From the NCBI GenBank assembly GCA_943331295.2, contig CALQLA020000011.1:56637-120636 (forward strand): DNA of 64,000 nt. The letters run 5' to 3'. The notes below the pieces were generated by a model. The model worked only from the letters and a program-made list of their open reading frames with translations. It was not told where the DNA came from and did no database searches. This document shows positions 9,253-17,260 of the stretch, piece after piece (positions within the stretch are counted from its first letter, which is position 1; every line of letters starts with the position of its first letter). Made by a program: the position numbers and the translations under genes. The DNA comes from Bordetella parapertussis (GTDB lineage Bacteria > Pseudomonadota > Gammaproteobacteria > Burkholderiales > Casimicrobiaceae).

Positions 9253-10527
9253 ATGGAAAAAATTCTGAACTGGATCGACGCGCGCTTCCCGCTCACCGCG
9301 CTGTGGGAAAGCCAGTGGGGCAAGTACGTCGCGCCGAAGAACTTCAACTTCTGGTACTACTTCGGCTCGCTGGCGGCATTCGTCCTGGTGATCCAGCTGC
9401 TCACCGGGCTGTTCCTGACGATGAACTACAAGCCCGACGCGGCCAGGGCGTTCGAGTCGGTCGAGTACATCATGCGCGACGTGCAGTGGGGGTGGCTGAT
9501 CCGCTACATGCACTCCACCGGCGCGTCGATGTTCTTCATCGTCGTCTACCTGCACATGTTCCGCGGCATCATGTACGGCAGCTATCGCAAGCCGCGCGAA
9601 CTCACGTGGATCTTCGGCTGCCTGATCTACCTCGCGCTGATGGGCGAGGCGTTCTTCGGCTACCTGCTGCCGTGGGGCCAGATGTCGTACTGGGGCGCCC
9701 AGGTGATCGTCAACCTGTTCTCCACGGTGCCGATCATCGGCGAGGACCTCGGCGTCTGGATCCGCGGCGACTACACGATCTCCGACATCACGCTGAACCG
9801 CTTCTTCGCCTTCCACGTCTTCGCCGTGCCGCTGGTGCTGCTGGGTCTGGTCGTCGCCCACCTGATGGCCCTGCACGAGACGGGCTCCAACAATCCGGAC
9901 GGCATCGAGATCAAGCAGCAGCCGAAGGACCCGAAGACGGGGATCTACCTCGACGGCATCAACTCCCACCCGTACTACTCGGTGAAGGACATGCTCGGCG
10001 TCGTCGTCTTCCTGGCGGTGTTCTCGACGATCATGTTCTTCGTGCCGGACATGGGCGGGTACTTCCTCGAGGCCAACAATTTCGTCCCGGCCGACCCGCT
10101 GAAGACCCCGATCCACATCGCACCGGTGTGGTACTTCACGCCGTACTACGCGATGCTGCGCGCGGTCCCGTCGCTGTTCGGCAGCCAGTTCTGGGGCGTG
10201 ATCGTGATGGGCGCTGCCGTGATGATCTTCTTCGCGCTGCCGTGGCTGGACCGCGGCAACGTGAGGTCGATCCGCTACCGCGGCAACCTCTACAAGTCGT
10301 GGCTTGCGGCGTTCGTGATCAGCTTCCTCATCCTGGGTTACCTCGGCTGCGTGCCGGTCACGGTGTGGGGCCAGTTCGGCGACGGCGTGCCGGTCCTGGG
10401 CGGCGCCGACCGCGCGACCGTGATCTCGCGGGTCCTGACGGTCGTCTACTTCCTGTTCTTCCTGCTGATGCCGTGGTACACGGCACGCGACAAGACCAAG
10501 CCCGTTCCGCAAAGGGTGACCGGATAA
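9253..10527 (+). CDS. petB: Cytochrome b of the bc1 complex
   Basis: A 424-residue integral membrane subunit with the two b hemes and the quinone sites of the Q cycle. Family signatures seen include GWLIRYMHSTGASMFF, the heme-ligand region FHVFAVPLVLLGLVVAHLMALHE and the PEW-loop equivalent around IAPVWYFTPYYAMLRA (here PVW in place of PEW). It follows petA by 15 bases, and its TAA overlaps the petC ATG by one base. Confidence 0.96.
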   Translation: MEKILNWIDARFPLTALWESQWGKYVAPKNFNFWYYFGSLAAFVLVIQLLTGLFLTMNYKPDAARAFESVEYIMRDVQWGWLIRYMHSTGASMFFIVVYLHMFRGIMYGSYRKPRELTWIFGCLIYLALMGEAFFGYLLPWGQMSYWGAQVIVNLFSTVPIIGEDLGVWIRGDYTISDITLNRFFAFHVFAVPLVLLGLVVAHLMALHETGSNNPDGIEIKQQPKDPKTGIYLDGINSHPYYSVKDMLGVVVFLAVFSTIMFFVPDMGGYFLEANNFVPADPLKTPIHIAPVWYFTPYYAMLRAVPSLFGSQFWGVIVMGAAVMIFFALPWLDRGNVRSIRYRGNLYKSWLAAFVISFLILGYLGCVPVTVWGQFGDGVPVLGGADRATVISRVLTVVYFLFFLLMPWYTARDKTKPVPQRVTG

Positions 10528-11336
10528 TGAACAAGCTGACGGCACTTATCGCCACGTTGCTCCTCGCCGCCGCTGGCGCGGCCGGCACCGCCGCCGCGGC
10601 CGGCGGCGCCGATCTTCGCCTCGAACCGGCGCCGATCAACCGCCTCGACACCGACTCGCTGCAGCGCGGCGCGCGGACCTTCGTCAATTACTGCCTCAGC
10701 TGCCACAGCGCGAGGTTCATGCGCTACAACCGGCTGACGGACCTCGGCATCGACATCCCGATGATCGAGGACAACCTGATGTTCGCGACGGACAAGGTCG
10801 GCGAGACGATGCAGGTCGCGATGACCGCGAAGGACGCGAAGGCTTGGCTCGGCGTGCCGCCGCCGGACCTGACCGTCGTGGCGCGGGTCCGCGGCGCGGA
10901 CTGGCTCTACAACTACTTCCTCGCCTACTTCCAGGACAGCGCCTCCGCGACCGGCTGGAACAACCTCGTGTTCCCGAACGTGGGCATGCCGCACGTGCTG
11001 TGGAGCCAGGGCGGCGTCAACCGGCTCGTCGCCACCGAGTATGCGAGCCACGAGCAGGCGCAGGGCGCCGCGATCGCCGCCAAGAGCCTGGTGCAGCTGG
11101 TGCCGGGCAAGGGCGGCAAGTACGTCGTCGAGACGCTCGTCCAGGACTCGCCGGGGGCGCTGACGCCGGTCCAGTACAAGGCGATGGTCGCCGACCTCGT
11201 CAACTACCTCGACTACATGGGCGAGCCGGCCAAGAACAAGCGGATCAGCCTCGGTTTCATCGTGCTGCTCTACCTCGGCGTGCTGTTCGTCTTCGTGTAC
11301 TGGATGAAGCGCGAATACTGGAAGGACGTCCACTAG
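10527..11336 (+). CDS. petC: Cytochrome c1 of the bc1 complex
   Basis: A 269-residue c-type cytochrome: signal peptide (MNKLTALIATLLLAAAGAAGTAAAA), heme site CLSCH, axial-methionine region near the middle, and a C-terminal membrane anchor (LGFIVLLYLGVLFVFVYWMKREYW). The frame is open upstream through petB, but TAATG overlap with petB and the signal peptide set the start at 10527. It passes electrons from the Rieske centre to soluble cytochrome c. Confidence 0.96.
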   Translation: MNKLTALIATLLLAAAGAAGTAAAAGGADLRLEPAPINRLDTDSLQRGARTFVNYCLSCHSARFMRYNRLTDLGIDIPMIEDNLMFATDKVGETMQVAMTAKDAKAWLGVPPPDLTVVARVRGADWLYNYFLAYFQDSASATGWNNLVFPNVGMPHVLWSQGGVNRLVATEYASHEQAQGAAIAAKSLVQLVPGKGGKYVVETLVQDSPGALTPVQYKAMVADLVNYLDYMGEPAKNKRISLGFIVLLYLGVLFVFVYWMKREYWKDVH

Positions 11337-11353
11337 CCGCACCCGCACCGGCC

Positions 11354-11372
11354 CGGGGGCGCCTCGCCCCCG
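11354..11372 (+). terminator. GC-rich hairpin after petC
   Basis: CGGGGGCG (11354-11361), loop CCT, CGCCCCCG (11365-11372). The stem is perfect but no T-run follows on the plus strand, so it may only stabilise the petABC message or weaken readthrough into sspA. Confidence 0.3.
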
Positions 11373-11489
11373 AAAGGCAAGACCGGGAAGCGCAGGGGAA
11401 CGCCGGTGCAACCCACCGTCGTTCCTTTGCTTTTCCAGAGGTCGCCGCCTTATCCCGCCTCACCCCGCCCACGCGAGGAGAAACGCATC

Positions 11490-12089
11490 ATGATGACACT
11501 CTATTCCGGGACGACCGACCCCTTCAGCCAGCGCTGCCGCATCGTGCTGCACGAGAAGGGGATGGACTTCCAGATCATCGACGTCGACCTCGACCACAAG
11601 CCCGAGGACCTCGCGGTGATGAACCCGTACAACCAGGTCCCGGTGCTGGTCGAGCGCGACCTGGTGCTGCACGAGTCGAACATCATCAACGAGTACATCG
11701 ACGAGCGCTTCCCGCACCCGCAGCTGATGCCGGCCGACCCGGTGATGCGCGCCCGCGCGCGGCTGTTCCTGCACCGCTTCGAGAAGGAGCTCTTCTCGCA
11801 CATCGACGCGCTGGAAGGCAACAACCAGAAGCAGCTGGAGAAGGCGCGCAACCTCGTCCGCGACAGCCTGCTCCAGATCGCGCCGATGTTCGCCAAGCAC
11901 AAGCACATGCTGGGCGAGGAATACTCGATGCTCGACGTCGCGATCACGCCGCTCCTGTGGCGGCTCGACTACTACGGCATCGTGATGCCCAAGCAGGCGG
12001 CGCCGCTGATGAAGTACGCCGAGCGACTGTTCACGCGGCCCGCATTCTCGGAGGCGCTGACCTCCGCCGAGCGGGGCATGAGGAAGTAG
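11490..12089 (+). CDS. sspA: Stringent starvation protein A (GST-fold RNA polymerase partner)
   Basis: A 199-residue glutathione-S-transferase-like protein; SspA proteins bind RNA polymerase and alter transcription in stress. The N-terminal thioredoxin-like part reads MMTLYSGTTDPFSQRCRIVLHEKG, followed by NPYNQVPVLVERDLVLHESNIINEYIDERFP. GAGGAG at 11475-11480 sets the start at 11490 rather than the longer in-frame ATG at 11406. It is paired with sspB, as in many proteobacteria. Confidence 0.94.
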   Translation: MMTLYSGTTDPFSQRCRIVLHEKGMDFQIIDVDLDHKPEDLAVMNPYNQVPVLVERDLVLHESNIINEYIDERFPHPQLMPADPVMRARARLFLHRFEKELFSHIDALEGNNQKQLEKARNLVRDSLLQIAPMFAKHKHMLGEEYSMLDVAITPLLWRLDYYGIVMPKQAAPLMKYAERLFTRPAFSEALTSAERGMRK

Positions 12090-12109
12090 GCGCGTAATAT
12101 CCTGATCCC

Positions 12110-12544
12110 ATGTCCGAGCAATCCGCCAAGCCCTACCTCGTGCGCGCGATCTGCGAGTGGTGCGCCGACAACGGCCTCACGCCCTACCTCGCCGTGAAGG
12201 TCGACGGTCACACGCGCGTGCCGGCTGCGTTCGTGAAGAACGGCGAGATCGTGCTCAATGTCAGCACGACGGCCACGCGTCGGCTCACGATCGACAACGA
12301 CTGGGTCCAGTTCAATGCGCGCTTCTCCGGCGCGTCGCAGGAGGTCTCGGTGCCGATGAGCGCGGTGACCGGCGTTTACGCCAAGGAAACCGGCTATGGC
12401 TTCGCGTTCGCGCGCGCGCAGGAACCCGCGGTGGCGCCGTCGGCGGCCGCCGCGCAGGAGAGCACGGCGCCGGCGCCCGAGGCCGCGGACGCGAAGCAGG
12501 ACGACAAGCCGAAGCGCCCGTCGCACCTGCAGGTCATCAAGTAG
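12110..12544 (+). CDS. sspB: ClpXP adaptor SspB (stringent starvation protein B)
   Basis: A 144-residue SspB. The conserved N-terminal domain (KPYLVRAICEWCADNGLTPYLAVKVD) binds ssrA-tagged peptides. A low-complexity Ala/Pro linker follows, and the C-terminus ends KPKRPSHLQVIK, the ClpX-binding tail. It would speed degradation of tmRNA-tagged proteins by ClpXP. The gene is 20 bases after sspA and probably co-transcribed. Confidence 0.95.
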   Translation: MSEQSAKPYLVRAICEWCADNGLTPYLAVKVDGHTRVPAAFVKNGEIVLNVSTTATRRLTIDNDWVQFNARFSGASQEVSVPMSAVTGVYAKETGYGFAFARAQEPAVAPSAAAAQESTAPAPEAADAKQDDKPKRPSHLQVIK

Positions 12545-12576
12545 CCGGGCGCGCGTCCAAGATCCTTCGTTCCTTC

Positions 12577-12651
12577 GCCGGATTAGCTCAGGGGTAGAGC
12601 AACCGCCTTGTAAGCGGTAGGTCATCCGTTCGATTCGGATATCCGGCACCA
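12577..12651 (+). tRNA. tRNA-Thr (anticodon UGU)
   Basis: Cloverleaf: acceptor GCCGGAT / ATCCGGC, D-arm GCTC...GAGC, anticodon stem ACCGC / GCGGT with loop CTTGTAA (anticodon TGT at 12609-12611), T-arm ATCCG-TTCGATT-CGGAT, and an encoded ACCA end (12648-12651). The anticodon reads ACA, so threonine. An AT-richer, apparently acquired region begins right after it. A diverged copy of its 3' half occurs at 24832-24880, so it may be an integration site. Confidence 0.95.
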
Positions 12652-12855
12652 ATAAACCAAGTACTTAATCTGCATCGATCCGGCAAGCTCAGGCAGAACT
12701 GCCGGCGACCTGCCCGCGATCAAAACACTGTCGCTCCGGCGATCACGCGGTCGGAGAGGATCGCGCCGTTTCCCGGCCAGCGCCCGGCGCTCGGCCTCAA
12801 TCTGGCGCAGCAGCAGGGCCAGCGCGACCGCCGGCGCCCAAGCCTGGAGGGCAAT

Positions 12856-15003
12856 TCAAGGATCAAGTCGCCTGATCAGGCGGTTCGATGCAGATAACCG
12901 TTCCGCCATCACGCCGACAACAAACCTGTGCAGCGCGCTCGCTAGCGTAGGGGACTCCAGTTCCATCTCATCCAATTTATCCTTGGTCAGAACGTGGAGT
13001 ACGGTATCCGCTTCCGACCGCACGGAGGCCGTTCTCGTCAAGGAACTGTAAAGCACCGTTTCCCCGAAAATGGCTCCAGTTGTGAATGTTTTCAGCCTGA
13101 TTTCCTGCGATCCTTCGCCTTGGGATTCAATCAACGCCTCCAATCTGCCAGATTCAACCAGGAACATCTCATGGCCGACTTCATTTTGCCTTATGACGAA
13201 TTGGTTTTTCTTATAATGGCGAATGGAGAAAAACGTTTTGAATTGTTCGAGCAAATCTTTTGATGTGATTATTTTTTCTATTCCCTGCCAGGTCGCCTGG
13301 TCGGATTGCCTGATTTCAGATGCGTATTTATGAATCAATAAATTCTCGCAATGCTCCAGAGATTTATCGCGATCCATTGTGTATTCAAAACCGGCAGTGC
13401 CCGAATCGTTTGTTGTTATCATTTCAACAAGCTCTTTCCGAGGGCGGGCGAACTGCAGAACAACCGATTTCTCGTTGCAAAACTGGGTGATTTTTTGAAA
13501 AACAGCCAAAGCCGATGAATCGATAGCCTTAACCAGGGACAAGTCCAAAATAAAGTAATTTGTCCCGCTGCTGGCCAGTTCCTTAATTCTTTCATATATC
13601 GAGTGAATGGATCCGAAAAAAATAAACCCTTCAACTCGTAAAAATTTTATTTCATCGCCATGCGTGTCCAATAACTCCTTTTCAAAGAAAGGTCGCTCCA
13701 CATTGCTGCGAAAGTCTATTCCGTTGACTTCCAGGGTGATGACTTTGACCCGGCTGTAGCTCCAGACGAACAAGACGGCGCAAAGAATAATTCCGGTAGT
13801 CACGCCTGACAAATACCCGGAAAAGGTCATTATCAGCGCGATGAAGACCATGGTCATGAAGTCTAGTTTGGAGAAGCGCTTGAAGCCCTTTATGACCCAC
13901 TCAACCAAAAGGTTGATTCCGACACAAAGCAACAAGGCGCCCAGAACGGGTTTTGGAACGAGGCCCAAGACCTCCGATCCAAAGCAGAAAAAAATAAATA
14001 TGAAACCATAGCAAATGTAGCCCAGAAATCTGCCATCCGCCTTCAGTTGCTGCCCTAGCAAGGAAGCCGAAAGACTGACGAAACCGACCCCGCCGCCCAG
14101 CATTCCTCCCAGTATGTTGGAGATGCCGGAAACCTTCAGTTCTTTATTAAAATTAAACTCTGACTTCGTGGCCAGCTCAAGGCCCGATAGATTTAGCAGC
14201 AGCGCGACGACGCTGACGATGGCAATTGCAAAAAATGTCAATAACTGGTTCGCGAGAAAAGTCCAGGCATCCATTGGGATGTCGAACCAGAACAGTGCTT
14301 CATCGGAACCATTTTTGGTCTTGGGAGCTACCAGCCATCCGGTGCTTTGCAGTTCGCTGACGGAGATCTGTTGAAAATAAAAATAAAGGTGCAGCAACGC
14401 GGCGCTTGCGACCAATAGGCTTGGGAAGACTATCCGGCTTTTGAAAAACGTAGGGACTTTCAGCAATGCAATGGTCAGTACAAGGCCGAACGCAAGAATG
14501 TAGACGGAGCCGCTGCTGACCAGCAAGCCAAAATCAATCTGCGTAATTCTCTGATTGGTCAGGATCGACAGTGCAGACAAGGTGATCAGCAGACCAGAAC
14601 CAGCCAGGAACCCCCCGATCACGGGGAAGGGAATAAAGCGAACAAGTCGACCTAATTGCCAATGGCCAATAAGAAAGAAAACAATGCCGGTGAAAATGCT
14701 CGAGAGCGCGACAGCGGCAATGACGATGGAAACCACGGACTCGGCGGGTCCCTGATTGGCCGCGACCGACGCAGCAAAGACGCTAAGCAGGACGGCGGGA
14801 CCATCCTGAGGCTGCGAAATGGTATTTTTATATGAGCTGAATCTGGTAATGATCAGTCCGGAAACCATGGCTCCGATCATCATTCCCATTAACAATCGCC
14901 CACGATCGTTAAGGCCGACGGGCATGATCAGCATTGTCAAAGCCGCGATACCCAGGACGGTACGCAACCCACCTACAAAACCGCCTATCAAAAATCCGAC
15001 CAT
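12856..15003 (-). CDS. SulP-family anion transporter with STAS and cyclic-nucleotide-binding domains
   Basis: A 715-residue protein in three parts. Residues 1 to about 420 hold the SulP/SLC26 membrane domain (10 or more hydrophobic segments, QPQDGPAVLLSVFAAS in an early helix). Residues from about 445 to 560 resemble a STAS domain (FILDLSLVKAIDSSALAVF). Residues from about 590 to 700 form a cyclic-nucleotide-binding fold. Its phosphate cassette FGETVLYSSLTRTAS keeps the glutamate (E648) and arginine (R657) that contact the nucleotide. The substrate is unknown; SulP proteins carry sulfate, bicarbonate or other anions. The gene is markedly AT-richer than its surroundings (19 of 60 GC at 13201-13260). 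ATG 15003 has GGAA upstream; no other in-frame start exists. Confidence 0.88.
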   Translation of the reverse strand: MVGFLIGGFVGGLRTVLGIAALTMLIMPVGLNDRGRLLMGMMIGAMVSGLIITRFSSYKNTISQPQDGPAVLLSVFAASVAANQGPAESVVSIVIAAVALSSIFTGIVFFLIGHWQLGRLVRFIPFPVIGGFLAGSGLLITLSALSILTNQRITQIDFGLLVSSGSVYILAFGLVLTIALLKVPTFFKSRIVFPSLLVASAALLHLYFYFQQISVSELQSTGWLVAPKTKNGSDEALFWFDIPMDAWTFLANQLLTFFAIAIVSVVALLLNLSGLELATKSEFNFNKELKVSGISNILGGMLGGGVGFVSLSASLLGQQLKADGRFLGYICYGFIFIFFCFGSEVLGLVPKPVLGALLLCVGINLLVEWVIKGFKRFSKLDFMTMVFIALIMTFSGYLSGVTTGIILCAVLFVWSYSRVKVITLEVNGIDFRSNVERPFFEKELLDTHGDEIKFLRVEGFIFFGSIHSIYERIKELASSGTNYFILDLSLVKAIDSSALAVFQKITQFCNEKSVVLQFARPRKELVEMITTNDSGTAGFEYTMDRDKSLEHCENLLIHKYASEIRQSDQATWQGIEKIITSKDLLEQFKTFFSIRHYKKNQFVIRQNEVGHEMFLVESGRLEALIESQGEGSQEIRLKTFTTGAIFGETVLYSSLTRTASVRSEADTVLHVLTKDKLDEMELESPTLASALHRFVVGVMAERLSASNRLIRRLDP

Positions 15004-15081
15004 TGGAATTCCGGCTGGTGCAAGCGAAGGTGATCCAAAACCCGGGTAGTTTGAAAACGTCCGCTTGTCGTTGTTTTTTCG

Positions 15082-15109
15082 AATGATGCTAGCGTTCTAA
15101 CACATCATT
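15082..15109. promoter_or_regulatory. Inverted repeat, possible operator
   Basis: AATGATG (15082-15088), 14 bases, CATCATT (15103-15109): perfect 7-base arms. It lies about 80 bases before the SulP start and about 45 bases upstream of the -35 box of the ZIP-like gene, so one regulator could control both. It does not match the CRP consensus TGTGA-N6-TCACA. Confidence 0.4.
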
Positions 15110-15153
15110 GAGGTCGCAGGCTCCCCCGTCAAATGACCGGCTCCAAGCCGGAG

Positions 15154-15181
15154 TTCCGGGGACGAGGTGGCCCTGTATAAT
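15154..15181 (+). promoter_or_regulatory. Candidate promoter for the ZIP-like/CNB gene
   Basis: TTCCGG (15154-15159), a 16-base spacer, and TATAAT (15176-15181) preceded by TG. The same -35 hexamer occurs in the petA promoter candidate. It would give a leader of roughly 180 bases before ATG 15369. Confidence 0.45.
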
Positions 15182-15368
15182 CTGCGACGAGCTGGGGCGA
15201 AACAAGGCCGTCGAAGCCCTGGTGCGCCGTCCCGCCGAGGAACGGCGTCGCCCGCCCGCCCGCCACCAAGGCGGGCCGTCTTGCCGATCGCGGGCAGGCT
15301 CCACCCACAAGCGATCAACCCGCGTGCCCGGCAACCCCGCTTCAGTTTCAGCAGAGCCTGGAAAGTTC

Positions 15369-16694
15369 ATGGAATTGTTCATTGTCTCGCTGGTGGGTCT
15401 GCTGACGACATCGTCGTCGTTCCTGGGTGCCGCCATCGGCCTGTATGGCCGATTGTCCAGGAAAACGACGGCGGTCATGCTGGCATTCGCTGCCGGCGCC
15501 CTGATCAGCGCTCTGGTGATCGACCTCGCCTACAAAGGCGCTCTGGAACTCAAACACCACGGGCTCGGGTTGCCCTCGGCCTGGGGATTCATTGCCGGTG
15601 GGTTCTCCCTCGGGGCCGTCATTTACTACGTGGCCTCGCTGTATCTGGAGGGTAAAGGCGCGGCGATCAGGCGGCCCACGCAATTCAAGGAATATGCGCT
15701 GGCCCGAAAGCAGCAACAGGCCAAAGAGGTTTTGGGATGGCTCTCGAAATGCGAGCTCCTGCGCCATTTGCCCCCGGAGGCGATCGAGAACATCCTGCCC
15801 AGGGTCAAGCGGAAGAAGATCAGCAAAGGGGAGGTCCTGTTCTATTCCGGAGCGCCTTCCGACGCCCTGTTCATCGTGGCCAGCGGAATGCTGGAAGTGG
15901 TGGCGGATGGCGCGGACCGCTCCGACGCTGGCGGAAAGGCCATGGCGCAACTGGGCCCGGGCGCTGCGTTCGGTGAGATGGGACTGCTCAGCGGAGCGCC
16001 CAGAACCGCCACCATCCGTTGCGCGAAGGATTCGGAGCTGCTGGAGATCGGCCGTGACGACTTCAACGAGATGATCGCGTCGGACCCCGTCATGGCCAAG
16101 GCGGTGCTGCATCTCAGCCATGAGCGTTCCATCGAGAACCTGAGCAACCCGGAGGCCGATTCCGCCAAATGGGCAAGGGTGGCACTGCATAACCTCAACC
16201 ACATCGGCAAGGGCGAGAGCAATCAGATGCTGGTCGAGGCCGGAAAGAGCAAAAGTGCCGGAATGGCCATTGTCCTGGGCAATGTCCTCGACACGATCCC
16301 GGGCTGCCTGGTCATTGGTGGAAGCTTCGACGGTTTTCAGAACATGTCCCTCACGCTCATGGTCGGCATGTTCCTGGGGGGAGTTCCCGAAGCTGCGGTC
16401 AGTGCCGGCATGCTGACCAAGGCTGGATACAGGCCGAAAGTGATTTTCCTGCTCTGGTCCTCGGTTATGGTCGCCGGCATGGCGGCGGCCGTAGCGGGCA
16501 AGCTATTCCTCGGGAATTCAGGGTCGCTTTTTGCTGTCTTCTGTGAAGCCGTCGCGGGCGGCGCGACTCTGGCCCTTGTTTCGCACACGATGTTACCGGA
16601 GGCTATCCACGACGGAGGTTCCGTCGTCGTGTTGCCTACGGTGTGCGGATTCCTGTTCGCCCTCTACATCGCCATGGCCCAGGTTTTCGTTTGA
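15369..16694 (+). CDS. ZIP-like membrane transporter interrupted by a cyclic-nucleotide-binding domain
   Basis: A 441-residue protein. Residues 1-95 hold three membrane helices (ending SLGAVIYYVASLYLEG). Residues about 120-240 form a complete CNB domain with cassette FGEMGLLSGAPRTAT, where E203 and R212 are the nucleotide contacts. Residues about 285-441 hold the remaining helices. The membrane halves resemble ZIP metal transporters, with the CNB domain in the long loop after helix 3. The ZIP metal motifs are altered: GNVLDTIPG (N305, D308) and GGVPEAAVSAG (E341) replace the usual HN..D and HE..E. Metal transport is therefore uncertain. ATG 15369 begins the hydrophobic helix; upstream in-frame sequence is not membrane-like and would include the promoter. 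Confidence 0.8.
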   Translation: MELFIVSLVGLLTTSSSFLGAAIGLYGRLSRKTTAVMLAFAAGALISALVIDLAYKGALELKHHGLGLPSAWGFIAGGFSLGAVIYYVASLYLEGKGAAIRRPTQFKEYALARKQQQAKEVLGWLSKCELLRHLPPEAIENILPRVKRKKISKGEVLFYSGAPSDALFIVASGMLEVVADGADRSDAGGKAMAQLGPGAAFGEMGLLSGAPRTATIRCAKDSELLEIGRDDFNEMIASDPVMAKAVLHLSHERSIENLSNPEADSAKWARVALHNLNHIGKGESNQMLVEAGKSKSAGMAIVLGNVLDTIPGCLVIGGSFDGFQNMSLTLMVGMFLGGVPEAAVSAGMLTKAGYRPKVIFLLWSSVMVAGMAAAVAGKLFLGNSGSLFAVFCEAVAGGATLALVSHTMLPEAIHDGGSVVVLPTVCGFLFALYIAMAQVFV

Positions 16695-17260
16695 TCCGTG
16701 CCGACGACGGACGCTCCTCGCGCGGCGTGAAGCTGGCCGCAGTTACCCGCGAGGGCCCCGAAGCGGCTGCAGCCAAGGTCCCCGAAGGCGTCGTGACGGC
16801 GTTGCCCTGTGCATTTCCCGCGCAACGCGTTGGCCTGTGCCAGCAAGGTTCGGCGGGAGATGGTGTTCGCGTTGACCCGGGGTCGGTGACGCGAGGTCAG
16901 TTGACGGTTGTCCGGAATTGCCTCACATTGCACGACCTGCACGTCGGGGCGGAAGGCCGGGGTCGCGGCGCGAAGCCGCCTGCGTCGTTCCACCCGGAAC
17001 CGCTGCGACACCCCCGACCACGCTGCCGCGAGGGCGGCACCCGCCGTTTCCTCCGGGCCATTTTTCCTCCGACACTCGAACGCCATGCCTGAAAAGCACC
17101 TCTCCGAGCACCGCCGCGGGCACCTGTTCCTCGCGGGCGGTCTCCTCGCCTTCTGCTGCGTCCTCTTCCGGCTCGAGGTCCTGCTCGTCGAGCCTTGGCT
17201 CGCGGTCGGGAGAGGCTCGCCGACTGACTCGCGGTAGCGAGCGCCTGACGCGGCGGAGGG
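16695..17260. other. Gene-free gap before the cyclase operon
   Basis: About 566 bases without a convincing gene. Open frames on both strands have no recognisable domains. A 50-codon frame from ATG 17085 to 17237 has one hydrophobic stretch (HLFLAGGLLAFCCVLF) but no ribosome site. No clear promoter hexamers were found. The region could be the decayed join between the transporter pair and the cyclase operon. Confidence 0.4.

Larger units (their letters stand above)
15004..15368. promoter_or_regulatory. Divergent intergenic region between the two CNB-transporter genes
   Basis: This 365-base stretch has no supportable gene and should carry both promoters. It contains a 28-base inverted repeat (15082-15109), a hairpin CCGGCTCCAAGCCGG (15138-15152) and one good plus-strand promoter (15154-15181). 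The half nearest the SulP gene is AT-rich, the other GC-rich. Confidence 0.5.

Noticed and set aside
12655..12855. Minus-strand reading with LLRQIEAERRALAGKRRD next to tRNA-Thr
   Set aside because: It resembles a coiled segment of a transposase or integrase only loosely; too short and without a start to support a call.
15108..15368. Longer N-terminus for the ZIP-like/CNB protein
   Set aside because: The added residues are hydrophilic and Arg-rich, would cover the candidate promoter, and precede the first membrane helix.
17085..17237. 50-codon frame with a hydrophobic stretch before the cyclase
   Set aside because: No ribosome site, no recognised family, and it sits in a region without other coding signs.
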